This document shows, in pieces, positions 27,861 through 40,240 of a stretch of 64,000 bases of DNA (its first letter is position 1; every line of letters starts with the position of its first letter). This DNA comes from Streptomyces albofaciens JCM 4342 (lineage in GTDB: Bacteria > Actinomycetota > Actinomycetes > Streptomycetales > Streptomycetaceae): assembly GCF_008634025.1 (NCBI RefSeq), contig NZ_PDCM01000001.1, forward strand, positions 2,822,501 through 2,886,500, written 5' to 3'. The notes under the pieces are model-generated. The model was not told the DNA's origin and did not search any database. It saw only the letters and a list, made by a program, of their open reading frames with translations. Both the position numbers and the translations under genes were made by a program.

Positions 27861-29486
27861 TCACCCCCGATCCGTGTGCCGCCGAGCCCGCAGCGCCAGC
27901 CGCAGCCCGAGCACAGTCTGCGGATCGTCCAGGTCCGTGCCCAGCAGCTGCGCGATCCGGGCCAGCCGGTCGTACAGCGTCTGCCGGTTGACGTTGAGGT
28001 CGCGTGCCGTCTCGGCCTTGCGTCCGGCGCTGGCCAGGTACGCCTCCAGCGTCGGCAGCAGCGGCTGGCGGGCGGAGCGGTCGTGGAGGAGCAGCGGACC
28101 GATGGCACGGTCCACGAAGTCCGTCAGCACGTCCTGTTCGCCGTGTTCGCGCATCCGCCAGAGCAGCAGCTCGATGTCGAGGCGGCGCGCGTCGTGCCAG
28201 GGCTGTTCCGGCAGGCCCTGCGCGGCGGCCGCCGCCTCCGTCGCGTGCGCGAGCCCGGGGCCCGCCGCCGCCCAGTCGCCCGCCGCGCCGACCACGACGA
28301 CCGGGCGCCGCGCCGCCGGGCGGTCGGCCCCGGCCCGTACGACACCCGCGCGCAGCGCCTCGGCGACCCGGTCGGCGACGGCCGTACGGTCCTGGCCCGC
28401 GCGCGGCGCCACGAGCAGCGGCACCCGGCCCTCCACCGGCCGTACCCCCAGCAGGACGGGCACGCCCAGGGCGGACAGTGCCTCGCGCAGGGCGCGGGCC
28501 AGCACCGCCCAGCTGCCCGGCGCGGGCAGCTGCGACGGCAGCCGCATGACCACGGGCACGATCGGTTCGGCACCCGGCCGGAAGCCCAGCAGACGGGCCT
28601 GCGCCGGGGCCTCGCCCGCGGTGATCCGGCCCTCCGCCAGGTCGGCCAGGAAGTCGCCGCGCCCGCGCGCCGCCAGCACCTCCTCCTGCCGGGACTGGAG
28701 CATCACGACGGCGAGCAGGTCGGCCAGGCGCTCGGCGGCGATCCGGTGCACCGGCGCCACGGGCCCGTTGACGGGCAGCAGGACCAGCCGGGCCCGTACG
28801 GCGTCCGGACCGGGCCCGCCGCCGGGCACGTCCACCCGCAGGCCGGTCTCCCGCAGCCCCTCCCACGCCTGGAGGGGGTCGGCGTCCGCGGCACCGCCGT
28901 CGTCCGGGCCCGCCGCGTAGAGGGGGCTGCCGTCGGGGGCCTCCAGGCACAGCGGGTTGCCCGTGAAGGCGGCCAGCCGCCGCAGCACCTCGGGGGCGCC
29001 ACCGCCGCGCAGCAGGACGTCCGTACAGCTGCGCAGCAGCTCGTCGGCCTGGCGCAGCAGCAGGTAGTGGCTGTTGACCAGCTCGGTGTGGATCTCCTCG
29101 GTGACGACGACGTACGGGACCTCGCGGTGCAGCTGCACCAGCGGCAGGCCGCAGGCCCGCGCGCTGTCGACGACGGCGGACGGCAGCGCGTCGAAGCGGG
29201 AGCCCAGCTCCACCACGAGGGCGGCGATGTCGCGGTCGGCCAGCTCGCGGACGAAGGCGCGCTGCTCGGAGGGGCGGGCGCCCAGGCCGAGGCCGGTGGT
29301 CAGCAGCAGCTCGCCGCCCTTGAGCAGCGAGGCGATGTGCGGCACCTCGCCCGCGTGCACCCAGCGCACGGCGCGGTCCAGACGGTCCTCGCCGGCCACC
29401 ACCTCGGGCAGCCCGCGCCGCAGCGCGGGCAGCTCCAGTGCCCTGCGTACCGTGATCACCGCTTCGATCTTCGCTTCCGGCCCCAT
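27861..29486 (-). CDS. PucR family transcriptional regulator
   Basis: A 541-residue regulator with the PucR N-terminal domain (VRRALELPALRRGLPEVVAGEDRLDRAVRWVHAGEVPHIASLLKGGELLLTTG), a central GGDEF-like region, and a C-terminal helix-turn-helix (LPTLEAYLASAGRKAETARDLNVNRQTLYDRLARI). Family members respond to purines, amino acids or other metabolites. The convergent LysE gene is a possible target, by position only. ATG 29486 is used; GTG 29459 is a possible later start. Confidence 0.88.
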   Translation of the reverse strand: MGPEAKIEAVITVRRALELPALRRGLPEVVAGEDRLDRAVRWVHAGEVPHIASLLKGGELLLTTGLGLGARPSEQRAFVRELADRDIAALVVELGSRFDALPSAVVDSARACGLPLVQLHREVPYVVVTEEIHTELVNSHYLLLRQADELLRSCTDVLLRGGGAPEVLRRLAAFTGNPLCLEAPDGSPLYAAGPDDGGAADADPLQAWEGLRETGLRVDVPGGGPGPDAVRARLVLLPVNGPVAPVHRIAAERLADLLAVVMLQSRQEEVLAARGRGDFLADLAEGRITAGEAPAQARLLGFRPGAEPIVPVVMRLPSQLPAPGSWAVLARALREALSALGVPVLLGVRPVEGRVPLLVAPRAGQDRTAVADRVAEALRAGVVRAGADRPAARRPVVVVGAAGDWAAAGPGLAHATEAAAAAQGLPEQPWHDARRLDIELLLWRMREHGEQDVLTDFVDRAIGPLLLHDRSARQPLLPTLEAYLASAGRKAETARDLNVNRQTLYDRLARIAQLLGTDLDDPQTVLGLRLALRARRHTDRG

Positions 29487-29562
29487 GGCGTCGAACGGTA
29501 CCCGCAGTCCGCTATTCGGACGTACCGGGCCGCGGGCCGGGCCATGGGAGCCGGACCCCGGC

Positions 29563-30600
29563 TCACCCCGACTCCCGCACCACCAGCGTCGCCGGTGTGA
29601 CCACCGGGGCCGGCTCGTCCCGCGCCGCGCCCGGCCCGGCCGCCAGGCGGCGCAGCAGCAGCCGCGCCATCAGGCGGCCCATCTCCTCCACGTCCTGGCG
29701 CACGGTGGTCAGCGGCGGGTCCGTCCACGCCGCCGGGTCCAGGTCGTCGTAGCCCACCACGCCCACGTCCTCCGGCACCCGCCGCCCGTGCGCCCGCAGC
29801 GTCCGCAGGGCGCCGGAGGCCATCAGGTCGGAGCAGACGAAGACGCCGTCCAGGTCCGGGGCGGCGGCGAGCAGTTCGGCCATGGCGCGTTCGCCGCCCT
29901 GTGCGGTGAAGCCGCCGTCCGCGATCAGCCGGGGGTCGGCCGCCGCGGGGTCCAGGGCGTCGCGGTAGCCGTCCAGGCGGTCCTGGGCGGAGGTCTGGTC
30001 GAGCGGGCCGGTGATCACGGCGATCCGGCGGCGGCCGCGGTCGCGCAGATGGCGTACGGCCTGCCGGGCGCCGTCCCGGTTGTCGGTGTCCACGTACAGC
30101 GCGTGCTCGGCGCCGGCCCAGCCGGGGCGGCCGCCGTAGACCGTGGGCAGGCCGGACGCCTCGGCCATCGCGGGCAGCGGGTCGTCGCGGTGCAGCGAGA
30201 ACATCAGCACACCGTCGGCGTGCCCGGCGGACAGATAGCGGCCGGTGCGCTGGTGGTCGGCGCGCGTCTCCTGGAGGAGGAGCAGCAACTGGGTGTCGGC
30301 GGCGGACAGTTCCCGGCTGATGCCGCGCAGTTGGCGGCCGAAGAACGGGTCGGCGAAGATCCGGGTCTCCGGTTCGGCGATCACCACGGCGACCGCGCCG
30401 GTGCGCCGGGTCACCAGCGAGCGGGCCGCGCTGTTCGGTACGTACCCCAGGTCGGCGACCGCGCGCCGGACCCGTTCGCGCACCTCACCGCGTACTCCGG
30501 CACCGCCGTTGACCACCCGTGAGACCGTGGCGCGCGAGACGCCGGCCCGGGCGGCGACGGCTTCCAGCGTCGGCCGCCGCTCATTTGATGCGTGCACCAT
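29563..30600 (-). CDS. LacI family transcriptional regulator
   Basis: A 345-residue LacI/GalR repressor. The N-terminal DNA-binding domain reads LEAVAARAGVSRATVSRVVNGGAGVRGEVRERV, followed by the hinge YVPNSAARSLVTRRTGAVAVV and a periplasmic-binding-type sensor domain. It is divergent from a two-gene beta-1,3-glucanase operon, and a TGAGAGCGCTCTCA operator lies between the two, so it probably represses that operon until a glucan-derived sugar binds. Confidence 0.9.
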   Translation of the reverse strand: MVHASNERRPTLEAVAARAGVSRATVSRVVNGGAGVRGEVRERVRRAVADLGYVPNSAARSLVTRRTGAVAVVIAEPETRIFADPFFGRQLRGISRELSAADTQLLLLLQETRADHQRTGRYLSAGHADGVLMFSLHRDDPLPAMAEASGLPTVYGGRPGWAGAEHALYVDTDNRDGARQAVRHLRDRGRRRIAVITGPLDQTSAQDRLDGYRDALDPAAADPRLIADGGFTAQGGERAMAELLAAAPDLDGVFVCSDLMASGALRTLRAHGRRVPEDVGVVGYDDLDPAAWTDPPLTTVRQDVEEMGRLMARLLLRRLAAGPGAARDEPAPVVTPATLVVRESG

Positions 30601-30694
30601 TCAACCCCCGAAGTCGAAATCGGGCCAACTCCTGTGGCGATGCCAAGCCTTGACGGCTCGCCGGGAAGTCGGCACTGTGTGCCCCTACACGGCA

Positions 30695-30708
30695 TGAGAG
30701 CGCTCTCA
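30695..30708. promoter_or_regulatory. LacI-family operator upstream of glucanase operon
   Basis: A perfect 14-bp palindrome TGAGAGCGCTCTCA with the central CG typical of LacI/CebR-type sites (compare TGGGAGCGCTCCCA for CebR). It lies 67 nt before the GH16 start and 95 nt from the divergent lacI-type gene, so it may serve repression and autoregulation. Confidence 0.8.
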
Positions 30709-30774
30709 ATCCTTTCAGGCCGCGTGCGTGAACGGAACTCCTCATCACCCCCACCCCGTCGAGGAGCACATGTC

Positions 30775-31740
30775 ATGACCACGAAAATACCGACAGGGAG
30801 GCGGCTGCGGGCGAGAACCGCGGCAGTCCTCGGTTCGCTCGGCGCCGCCCTCGCCCTCGTCGTCGCCTGGCCGGCCGCCCAGCCCACCGCCACGGCCGGC
30901 GAACCGGCAGCCAAGTTCGCCGAGGTCTGGCGCACCGATTTCAACGGCCCGGCCGGCTCCCGCCCGCCGTCCGGTGACTGGATCACCGACACCGGGAAGG
31001 GCTACCCGGGCGGCCCCGCCAACTGGGGCACCGGCGAACGCCAGACCTACACCGACCGCCCCGAGAACCTCCAGCTCGACGGCGCCGGACACCTGAAGAT
31101 CACCGCCCTGAAGAAGAACGGCACCTGGACCTCGGGCCGCATCGAGACCCGCCGCACCGACTTCGCCGCCCCGGCCCGCGGCAAGCTGCGCATCGAAGCG
31201 CGCATCAAGATGCCGGACGTCTCCGGTGACGCCGCGCTCGGCTACTGGCCGGCGTTCTGGACCCTCGGCGCACAGTTCCGCGGCAACTACTGGAACTGGC
31301 CGGGCATCGGCGAGTACGACATCATGGAGAACGTCAACGGGCACAACCGCGTCTGGGGCGTGCTGCACTGCGGCGTCAACCCGGGCGGTCCCTGCAACGA
31401 GTCGCAGGGCCGCGGCAATTCACGCGTCTGCCCGGGCGCCTCCTGCCAGGCCGGCTTCCACACCTACGCCCTGGAGCTGGACCGCACCGGCCCCACCGAA
31501 TATCTGCACTGGTCCGTGGACGGGCAGCGCTTCCACACCGTCAGCTCCGCCGACATGGACGCCGCCACCTGGGCCAACACCACCCACCACGGCCACTTCA
31601 TCCTGCTCAACCTCGCGATGGGCGGCGCCTTCCCGGACGGCGTCGCGGGCCGTGCCACCCCCACCGACGCGACACGCCCCGGCGGCTCCCTGCTCGTCGA
31701 CCACGTGTCCGTCTCCGTACAGCAAGGAGCCACCGCATGA
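30775..31740 (+). CDS. Secreted GH16 endo-beta-1,3-glucanase
   Basis: A 321-residue glycoside hydrolase of family 16 (laminarinase type), which cleaves beta-1,3-glucans such as laminarin and fungal wall glucan. An N-terminal signal peptide (basic GRRLRARTAA, hydrophobic core, TATAGEP cleavage region) is present. The catalytic motif is GEYDIMENV, with the two glutamates near residues 180 and 185. Four cysteines in CGVNPGGPC and CPGASC probably form disulphides. ATG 30775 has GAGGAG 8 nt upstream. The stop overlaps the next gene (ATGA). Confidence 0.93.
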   Translation: MTTKIPTGRRLRARTAAVLGSLGAALALVVAWPAAQPTATAGEPAAKFAEVWRTDFNGPAGSRPPSGDWITDTGKGYPGGPANWGTGERQTYTDRPENLQLDGAGHLKITALKKNGTWTSGRIETRRTDFAAPARGKLRIEARIKMPDVSGDAALGYWPAFWTLGAQFRGNYWNWPGIGEYDIMENVNGHNRVWGVLHCGVNPGGPCNESQGRGNSRVCPGASCQAGFHTYALELDRTGPTEYLHWSVDGQRFHTVSSADMDAATWANTTHHGHFILLNLAMGGAFPDGVAGRATPTDATRPGGSLLVDHVSVSVQQGATA

Positions 31741-32909
31741 TCTCCCGTCGTACCCTGCTCGGCGGTCTCGCCGCGAGCGCCGCCGCCGGAGCGGGCGCGA
31801 GCGTCCTCCTGAACAGCACCGCCGGGGCCGCACCGGTCATCGGCACGGCGGCGGCCGGACTGCCGCTGCACGTCGTCAACCGGACCGGCCGCTACGCCAA
31901 CAACGCCATCTGGATCTACATCGTCGGCAACACCGGGGGCCAGCAGGTACGGGTCACCGCCAACGGCGAGATCAAGCCCATCGCGCTCTCCGACAACCGC
32001 CCGGACGGCTTCACCGACTACGGCATACCGCTCGCCGCGAACGGCGACACCACCCTGCGCATCCCGCGGATGTCCGGCCGCATCTACGCGTCGCTCGGCA
32101 GCAAGCTCAAGTTCAAGGCCGTCAAGGACGGCAACGGCAGGCCCGCGCTGGCCTACCCGGCCGGCTGGGTGTCCGGCGACCCCAACTACCAGATCGTGCA
32201 CGACTGCGCGGAGTTCACGTACGACCAGGCCGGCATGCACTGCAACACCACGGCCGTCGACATGTTCAGCGTCCCGATGTCCATCCGCCTCGTCGGCACC
32301 CGGGACCAGACGGCCGGGGCGCTCAAGGCCGGTGCCCGTTCCCGCATCTTCTCGGAGATCGGCCGTACGCCGGGCTTCGGCAGGCTCGTCGTCGGCGACA
32401 AGCGCGTCATCGCCCCCAGCCACGGCCTGGACGCCGGGCTGTTCGACGGGAACTACTTCGCGCCGTACATCGACCGCTCCTGGAACGCGTACACGGCCAA
32501 GGACCTGAAGGTCACCACCAACAGGGGCACCTTCACCGGCCGGGTCAGCGGCGGCCAGTTCCATTTCCGCGGCCCCGCCCAGTTCTCCATCGCCAAGCCC
32601 TCCACCCGCGACGTGCTCTTCTGCCACGGCGCCCTGCAAGCCCCCAACGACGGTCTGCGCGGCCCGGTCGCCGCGGTGCTGGGCGCCGCCCTCAACCGCG
32701 CCACCCTCGCCGACCACGCGGCCCAGCCCACCACCGACCCGGGCACCTTCTACAAGGGCCAGCTCGCCAACCACTACGCGCGCGTACTGCACGAGCAGTC
32801 CGCCGACGGCAAGGCCTACGGCTTCGCCTTCGACGACGTGGGCAACTTCGCCTCGTACATCGAGGACGGCGCGCCGCGCGAGATGACGCTGACGCTGACG
32901 GCGTTCTGA
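31737..32909 (+). CDS. Secreted GH64 beta-1,3-glucanase
   Basis: A 390-residue protein of glycoside hydrolase family 64, thaumatin-like enzymes that release laminaripentaose from beta-1,3-glucan. It has a Tat signal (SRRTLLGGLAASAAAGAGAS). The family segments LPLHVVNRTGRYANNAIWIYIVG and GDPNYQIVHDCAEFTYDQAGMHCNTTAVDMFSVPMSI (with catalytic acids in this region) are clear. It is coupled to the GH16 gene by a 4-nt overlap, so the two glucanases are co-expressed under the LacI-type operator. Confidence 0.92.
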   Translation: MISRRTLLGGLAASAAAGAGASVLLNSTAGAAPVIGTAAAGLPLHVVNRTGRYANNAIWIYIVGNTGGQQVRVTANGEIKPIALSDNRPDGFTDYGIPLAANGDTTLRIPRMSGRIYASLGSKLKFKAVKDGNGRPALAYPAGWVSGDPNYQIVHDCAEFTYDQAGMHCNTTAVDMFSVPMSIRLVGTRDQTAGALKAGARSRIFSEIGRTPGFGRLVVGDKRVIAPSHGLDAGLFDGNYFAPYIDRSWNAYTAKDLKVTTNRGTFTGRVSGGQFHFRGPAQFSIAKPSTRDVLFCHGALQAPNDGLRGPVAAVLGAALNRATLADHAAQPTTDPGTFYKGQLANHYARVLHEQSADGKAYGFAFDDVGNFASYIEDGAPREMTLTLTAF

Positions 32910-32929
32910 CCGGCGCGGACGCGGAAACG

Positions 32930-32967
32930 GGACGAGGGGTCACGGCCGGTGCCGTGACCCCTCGTCC
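32930..32967. terminator. Bidirectional terminator between GH64 and GH15 genes
   Basis: A perfect 17-bp stem (32930-32946 with 32951-32967) with a CGGT loop between convergent genes. No T tract. Confidence 0.85.
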
Positions 32968-32978
32968 GTGGAGCCCGG

Positions 32979-34784
<1,806 letters not shown>

Positions 34785-35226
34785 GTGCATCTCCCGTCGA
34801 ACTGGAGTGACGCCCCCCATGGGACGTGTGATCTTGTCCGTCCTGCCCATGAAACTCCGCCGAGCAGCGAGTCCGGAAATCGGGCGGGGGTGGTGCCTTG
34901 CCGGACGGCCCTAGCGAGTGTCCGAGCAGGATACGACGGAGGACAGTGATCCGCTTGCCGCTGCGGGAGAACGGCACTGCGCCGAACGGGTGGCCTCGGT
35001 CACGTGCGGCGCCGCGGAACCCCGCGGTGAGCGGCGCGGGCCGGGCGCCGGGAGCGTCGCCGGGCGCGACCATGCCCGGGCGCTGATAGCCTGGTACCCC
35101 GTGGACCGGTGGGCCCGGCGCAAGTCACACGGCACCCCCGACCGCAGCGAAGGCACCCCTGACCAGCGCAGGGCGCGGCCGACTCGCACCTCTTCACCAC
35201 GCGACCACGGGAGCCCCCTCTTGGCC
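34785..35226. other. Intergenic region upstream of pyrG (442 nt)
   Basis: This divergent region separates the GH15 gene and pyrG. No convincing gene was found. The pyrG frame stays open far upstream, but that part shows no PyrG similarity. A TAGCCT hexamer at 35087-35092 within CTGATAGCCTGGTA is a possible -10 for pyrG; no clear -35 precedes it. Confidence 0.4.
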
Positions 35227-36906
<1,680 letters not shown>

Positions 36907-36977
36907 CCCCCCTAGGCGGCCGGCCCTCCCACCTGCGGACGGGCACGGATGAGCCGATCGCCGACGGGTACCGTTGA

Positions 36978-37014
36978 CCGGGGTACCCGGTCCGTCATGG
37001 ACCGGGTACCCCGG
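36978..37014. terminator. Long hairpin after pyrG
   Basis: A perfect 16-bp stem (36978-36993 with 36999-37014, loop GTCAT) in the 139-nt gap between pyrG and the NUDIX gene. It lacks a T tract. It could end pyrG transcription or insulate the leader of the next gene. Confidence 0.65.
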
Positions 37015-37045
37015 TCGACTGCTTTGCGGAAGGACATACACGTAC

Positions 37046-37672
37046 ATGGCCATCCAGGACACCCCGGAAGCGTGGCGGGTCACCGCGACCGCGACGCCCT
37101 TCACCGGCAAGAAGACCAGCATGCGCACGGACCAGGTCGTCATGCCGGACGGCTCCACCGTCTCCCGCGACTACCAGGTCCACCCCGGCTCGGTGGCCGT
37201 CGTCGCGCTCGACGAGGAGGACCGGGTGCTGGTCCTGCGCCAGTACCGCCACCCCGTGCGCCACAAGCTCTGGGAGGTCCCGGCCGGACTGCTGGACGTC
37301 CCCGGCGAGCACCCGCTGCGCGCGGCCCAGCGCGAGCTGTACGAGGAAGCACACGTCAAGGCCGAGGACTGGCGGGTGCTGACCGACGTCTACACCACCC
37401 CCGGCGGCTGCGACGAGGCCGTACGGATCTTCCTGGCCCGCGACCTGTCCGAGGTGGAGGGCGAGCGCTTCGAGGCGTCCGAGGAGGAGGCCGACATGGA
37501 GCTGGCACGGGTCCCGGTCGCCGACCTGGTGCGCGGCGCGCTCGCCGGCGAACTCCACAACAACTGCCTGGTGGTCGGGGTGCTCGCGCTGGCCGCCGCC
37601 CGCGCGGGGGAGGGCCTGGACGCGCTGCGGCCGGCCGACGCGCCCTGGCCGGCCCGCCCGTTCGAGGCATGA
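37046..37672 (+). CDS. NUDIX hydrolase, ADP-ribose pyrophosphatase type
   Basis: A 208-residue NUDIX enzyme. The sequence WEVPAGLLDVPGEHPLRAAQRELYEEAHV contains the Nudix box with the catalytic REL-EE core and the one-residue-longer first spacer found in the mycobacterial ADP-ribose pyrophosphatase. It likely hydrolyses ADP-ribose to AMP and ribose 5-phosphate. ATG 37046 follows GGAAGGA by 11 nt. A link to the ADP-ribosylglycohydrolase 10 kb downstream, which releases ADP-ribose, is metabolically reasonable but unproven. Confidence 0.9.
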   Translation: MAIQDTPEAWRVTATATPFTGKKTSMRTDQVVMPDGSTVSRDYQVHPGSVAVVALDEEDRVLVLRQYRHPVRHKLWEVPAGLLDVPGEHPLRAAQRELYEEAHVKAEDWRVLTDVYTTPGGCDEAVRIFLARDLSEVEGERFEASEEEADMELARVPVADLVRGALAGELHNNCLVVGVLALAAARAGEGLDALRPADAPWPARPFEA

Positions 37673-37867
37673 CCCCGGGCCCGGACGTACACCCCGGGCA
37701 CGCCGCGTTCACCCGTCCGTACCCGCGCGGTCCGATGATGATCTGATCCGGACGGGTGACCCCGCCGCCGTGCTCCACCGGGCGTGTGACGGGTCGTGAA
37801 CTACGCTCGACAGCGTTCCCGTTGGCGACCGCGGCGGGCTCTTAGCGCAGGTGGACGGGAGCGACCC

Positions 37868-40075
37868 GTGACGGATCAGGCGGTGGGCGGGGGACACGTC
37901 CCGCCGGGGAAGGCGGGCGGCCCCGCGACGGCGGCACGGCAGCGTCCGGGGCCGGACGCGGACGGCGCGGCCGATGAAGCCGCCGGGCGCGCCGCCGGCC
38001 GCCCCGGCACCCGCCGCCCGCCCACCCGCCGGACCGTGCCGGCCGCCGCCACCGCGCCCGGCGGCTTCATCGGCCGCCGCCGCGAGCTGCAGGCCCTGCG
38101 CGCCGACATCGCCCGGACCGGCCTGGACACCCTCTCCGGCCGTCGCGGCGCCCGCAGCCGCGTCCTGCTGATCGCCGGGCGGCCCGGCTCCGGACGCAGC
38201 GCCCTCGCCGCCGAACTGGCCCGGCAACTCGCCGACGACTACCCCGACGGAGTACTGCGCGCCGCCCTGACCACCCCCGGCGGCGGCCCCGTCCCCCTCG
38301 ACCTCGTCGCCCGCGACCTGCTCACCGAACTCGGCGCCCCGGTCCAGCCCGGCGCCGCCGAGGACGAGCTGACCGAGGCGCTGCGCGCGGCCCTCGCCGA
38401 GCGCCGCGCGCTGCTCCTGCTGGACGACGCGGCCGGTGCCGAGCAGGTCGAACCGCTGCTGCCGGACGCCGCCGGCTGCCTGGTCGTCGCGGTCTCCGAA
38501 GGCCCGCTCACCGGCATCACGGACGTCCGGCCGTGCACCCTGGGCGGCCTGGACAACGCGTCCGCCGTCGCCCTGCTCAGCCGGTACGCGGGCCCCACCC
38601 GCATCACCGTCGACCCGCGCTCCGCCGACGCCGTCGCCGAGGAGTGCGGCGGCCGCCCCGCCGCGCTGGTGCTGGCGGGCGGCTGGCTCGCCGAACGGCC
38701 CAAGTCCTCCGTCGCCGACCTGCTCCAGGCGCTGCGCGAGGTGCCGGAACAGGCCGGCGAACCGGCCGGCGGCCGGCCCCTGGCCCGCGCGTTCCGCCTC
38801 GTGTACGACTCCCTGCCGCCGGTCGCCGCCCGTACGCTACGGCTGCTCAGCCTCGCCCCGGCCGGACTGGCCGACGCGCACATCGCCTCCGCGCTCGCCG
38901 GCTGCTCGGTCGCCGCCGCCGAGGCGGCCCTGCGGGACTTCGCCGCCCGGGGGCTGATGCGGCCGGTCCCGGAAGAGGGGACGGAAGCCGCGGAGCCCGA
39001 CCCGCGGGGACACGGCTCCGGGTACGCCGGGAGCGCCGGGCTCCAGGCGCAGTACGCGCTGCCCGGCTGCCTGGCGCCCCTGGTGCGCGCCGCGCTCGAC
39101 GCGAAGGAACGGCCCGCCGAGATCCAGCTCGCCCGGGCCCGGATGCTGGAGCGCACCGTACGGCTGCTCCAGTCCTGCCGGGCGCTCGGGGAGCCCGCCG
39201 GATCACCGGCCCGGCAGAAGGTCGCCGGGCTGCCGCGCTCGCTGCGCTTCGCCTCCGCCGCGTCCGCCGCCGCCTGGCTGCGCAGCCGCCGCCCCGCCCT
39301 CCTGGAGGCGGCCCGGATCGCCGTCGAGGAGGGCGAGCTGGACACCCTGGACCGGCGGCTGATGGCCGCGATCGTCCGTACGCTCATCGCCCACCAGGGC
39401 GCCGAGGCCGCCGCACCCGATCTCTACGGGCTGCACGGACTGGTCCTGGAGGTCGCCGAGCGGCGCGGGCTGGCGCGGGAACAGGCCGCCGCGCTGCTCA
39501 ACCTCGGCGACCTCGACGCGCAGGCCGGGCGGACCACGGACGCGATGGCCCGCTACCGGGGCGCGCTCAACGCGGCGCGCGAGGTCCGGGACCCCATCGC
39601 GACGGTACGGGCACTGGAGTCGCTGGGCGGCACGTACACGGAGCTGGGGGACTGGCAGCGAGCCGCCGATTGGTACGGGCGCGCGCTGGAGCTGCGGCTG
39701 ACCCGGGGCGAGAACGCGGACGGGGCGCGGCTGCATGGCCGGATCGGCGCGGTGCACACCTATGCGGCGCGGTGGGGCGCGGCACTCAAGGAATGGCGGG
39801 CGGCTTACGGCGCGTACCGGCGGCTGGGGGATGTGGCGGGCCAGGCGCGCGCGCTGGGCGAGGTCGCGCGGGTGCAGGAGTACGCGGGGCGGCCCGAGGA
39901 GTCGTTGCGGACCTGCACCGCGGCCCTCTCGCTGGCCGCCGAGGCCCGGGACGGCCGCCTGGAGGCGGCCCTCCAGCTGCGGATCGCGGACACCCTCGAC
40001 CGGCTCGGCGACCCCGCCGCCGCACGGCTGCATCGGGGTATAGGGGAACGTCTCCTCTCAGATCACCCACAGTGA
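37868..40075 (+). CDS. STAND-type ATPase with TPR repeats
   Basis: A 735-residue protein. An Ala/Gly/Pro-rich N-terminus of about 60 residues is followed by GGFIGRRRELQALRADI, typical for NB-ARC/AfsR-like ATPases. Walker A is GRPGSGRSALA near residue 104 and Walker B RALLLLDDA near residue 180. A winged-helix-like segment (RTLRLLSLAPAGLADAHIASALAGCS) follows the ATPase. The C-terminus (residues about 500-735) carries TPR repeats such as AAALLNLGDLDAQAGRTTDAMARYRGALNAA. The AfsR-type SARP DNA-binding domain is absent, so this is a stand-alone signalling ATPase. GTG 37868 has GGGAG upstream. Confidence 0.85.
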   Translation: MTDQAVGGGHVPPGKAGGPATAARQRPGPDADGAADEAAGRAAGRPGTRRPPTRRTVPAAATAPGGFIGRRRELQALRADIARTGLDTLSGRRGARSRVLLIAGRPGSGRSALAAELARQLADDYPDGVLRAALTTPGGGPVPLDLVARDLLTELGAPVQPGAAEDELTEALRAALAERRALLLLDDAAGAEQVEPLLPDAAGCLVVAVSEGPLTGITDVRPCTLGGLDNASAVALLSRYAGPTRITVDPRSADAVAEECGGRPAALVLAGGWLAERPKSSVADLLQALREVPEQAGEPAGGRPLARAFRLVYDSLPPVAARTLRLLSLAPAGLADAHIASALAGCSVAAAEAALRDFAARGLMRPVPEEGTEAAEPDPRGHGSGYAGSAGLQAQYALPGCLAPLVRAALDAKERPAEIQLARARMLERTVRLLQSCRALGEPAGSPARQKVAGLPRSLRFASAASAAAWLRSRRPALLEAARIAVEEGELDTLDRRLMAAIVRTLIAHQGAEAAAPDLYGLHGLVLEVAERRGLAREQAAALLNLGDLDAQAGRTTDAMARYRGALNAAREVRDPIATVRALESLGGTYTELGDWQRAADWYGRALELRLTRGENADGARLHGRIGAVHTYAARWGAALKEWRAAYGAYRRLGDVAGQARALGEVARVQEYAGRPEESLRTCTAALSLAAEARDGRLEAALQLRIADTLDRLGDPAAARLHRGIGERLLSDHPQ

Positions 40076-40240
40076 CCTACGAAATCGGTGGTGCTCCTCT
40101 CAGTAATTGATGCTTTGCAAGGCTAGACAACAGAGAATCCTTAAATAGACTGGCCAGGCCGCGGACACCGCGGTCAGTCCCGGCATGCCTCGCATGCATG
40201 GATTTTTCCTGCAAGCTCTCTTACAAGGACCGTGATCGAC

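Noticed and set aside
34918..35226. A 103-residue N-terminal extension of CTP synthase in the same frame
   Set aside because: No PyrG has such an extension to my knowledge, and the recognisable start [10 protein letters not shown] lies at 35227 with a ribosome-binding site nearby.
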